Source: an uncultured Opitutaceae bacterium (GTDB lineage: Bacteria; Verrucomicrobiota; Verrucomicrobiia; Opitutales; Opitutaceae). Taken from it: a stretch of DNA of 64,000 bases. The notes below the pieces were generated by a model. That model ran no database searches and was not told the origin of the DNA. It saw only the letters and a program-made list of their open reading frames with translations. Of this stretch, positions 63,733 through 64,000 are shown piece after piece (position 1 is the first letter of the stretch; every line of letters begins with the position of its first letter). A program made the translations under genes and the position numbers. The stretch is taken from contig CAIYUN010000017.1 of the NCBI GenBank assembly GCA_903929355.1, positions 62,001 to 126,000 of the forward strand, written 5' to 3'.

Positions 63733-64000
63733 AGCTCCCCCGCGTCCTCATCGTCTCCCCCCACTGGCCGCCGGTCAACGCGCCGGACATGCAGCGCGCG
63801 CGGCTGGCCCTGACCCATCTGCGCGGGCACGGCTGGGAACCGGTCGTACTGGCCGTGGAGCCGGCGATGGTGGAGGGTGCGGTGCTGGACCCGTTGCTGG
63901 AGGAGAGCTACCCGGCCGATGTGCGGGTGGTGCGGGTGCGCGGGATCCCGGTGCGGTTCACCCGTTGGGCCGGCGTGGGCGCGCTCTGGTGGCGGTGCGG
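63729..64000 (+). CDS. glycosyltransferase (GT4-like), 3' truncated by the window edge
   Basis: Ninety codons are visible: MKLPRVLIVSPHWPPVNAPD, then MQRARLALTHLRGHGWEPVV and VRVVRVRGIPVRFTRWAGVG. The SPHWPPxNAPDMQRAR start is typical of GT4 enzymes with a 'PP' first loop. No stop codon occurs before 64000, so the operon continues beyond the window. The ATG overlaps the preceding stop. Confidence 0.75.
   Translation, partial: MKLPRVLIVSPHWPPVNAPDMQRARLALTHLRGHGWEPVVLAVEPAMVEGAVLDPLLEESYPADVRVVRVRGIPVRFTRWAGVGALWWRC

Overview
The window is GC-rich DNA from a diderm (outer-membrane) bacterium. I infer the phylum Verrucomicrobiota, probably near Opitutaceae. The support is: BamD, LptE and LpxL genes; a monomeric NADP isocitrate dehydrogenase; a large secreted LRR protein with a 'DGVANLVKYAFNLGP'-type C-terminus; a cyanobacterial/plant-like GlgC; and intergenic short-period repeats of a kind I associate with such genomes. 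No rRNA, IS element, prophage, CRISPR array or replication origin is visible. There is one tRNA, Ser(GCT).

Layout. 1-9.0 kb is mostly housekeeping: a truncated esterase, divergent glmS/glgC, a secreted protein, ychF, a coiled-coil membrane protein, an EVE-domain protein and a MYG1-like DHH protein. 9-19 kb holds a secreted protein with a CusF-like copper motif, a DMT exporter translationally coupled to a glycosyltransferase, lpxL facing a GT4 gene, an orphan pair of oligopeptide ABC ATPases, an MFS transporter with an attenuator-like leader, trmL and tRNA-Ser. 19.6-28.8 kb is an envelope/lipid block (rpmF-plsX-fabH-bamD-lptE) followed by rpe, radC, a two-gene ABC importer lacking its binding protein, a DUF502 protein and recO. 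28.8-41.7 kb carries icd, a repeat-built lipoprotein, a secreted LRR protein, priA, a Fur-family regulator, a TPR protein, nadA, a sugar epimerase-like gene and a DJ-1/PfpI gene.

41,974 to the right edge is one uninterrupted 20-gene surface-polysaccharide operon on the + strand. It begins with an asparagine-synthase/glycosyltransferase fusion and the ABC exporter pair wzm/wzt. It continues with glycosyltransferases of several families, two acyltransferases, two methyltransferases, a large membrane protein and a PIG-L deacetylase. Twelve of its 19 junctions are 4-nt stop/start overlaps. Export is ABC-type (Wzm/Wzt with a C-terminal extension on Wzt); no Wzx, Wzy or nucleotide-sugar synthesis gene is in view.

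The least explained signal is a set of dispersed, degenerate, short-period repeats in almost every non-operonic gap. At least ten word families can be told apart by exact shared words of 15-33 nt. They often occur as inverted pairs, are combined modularly, and intrude on genes: one supplies GTG start codons for lptE and an ABC permease, and one lies in frame inside icd. A separate class of GC-rich palindromes is inserted in frame in an epimerase gene and directly abuts the nadA stop codon.
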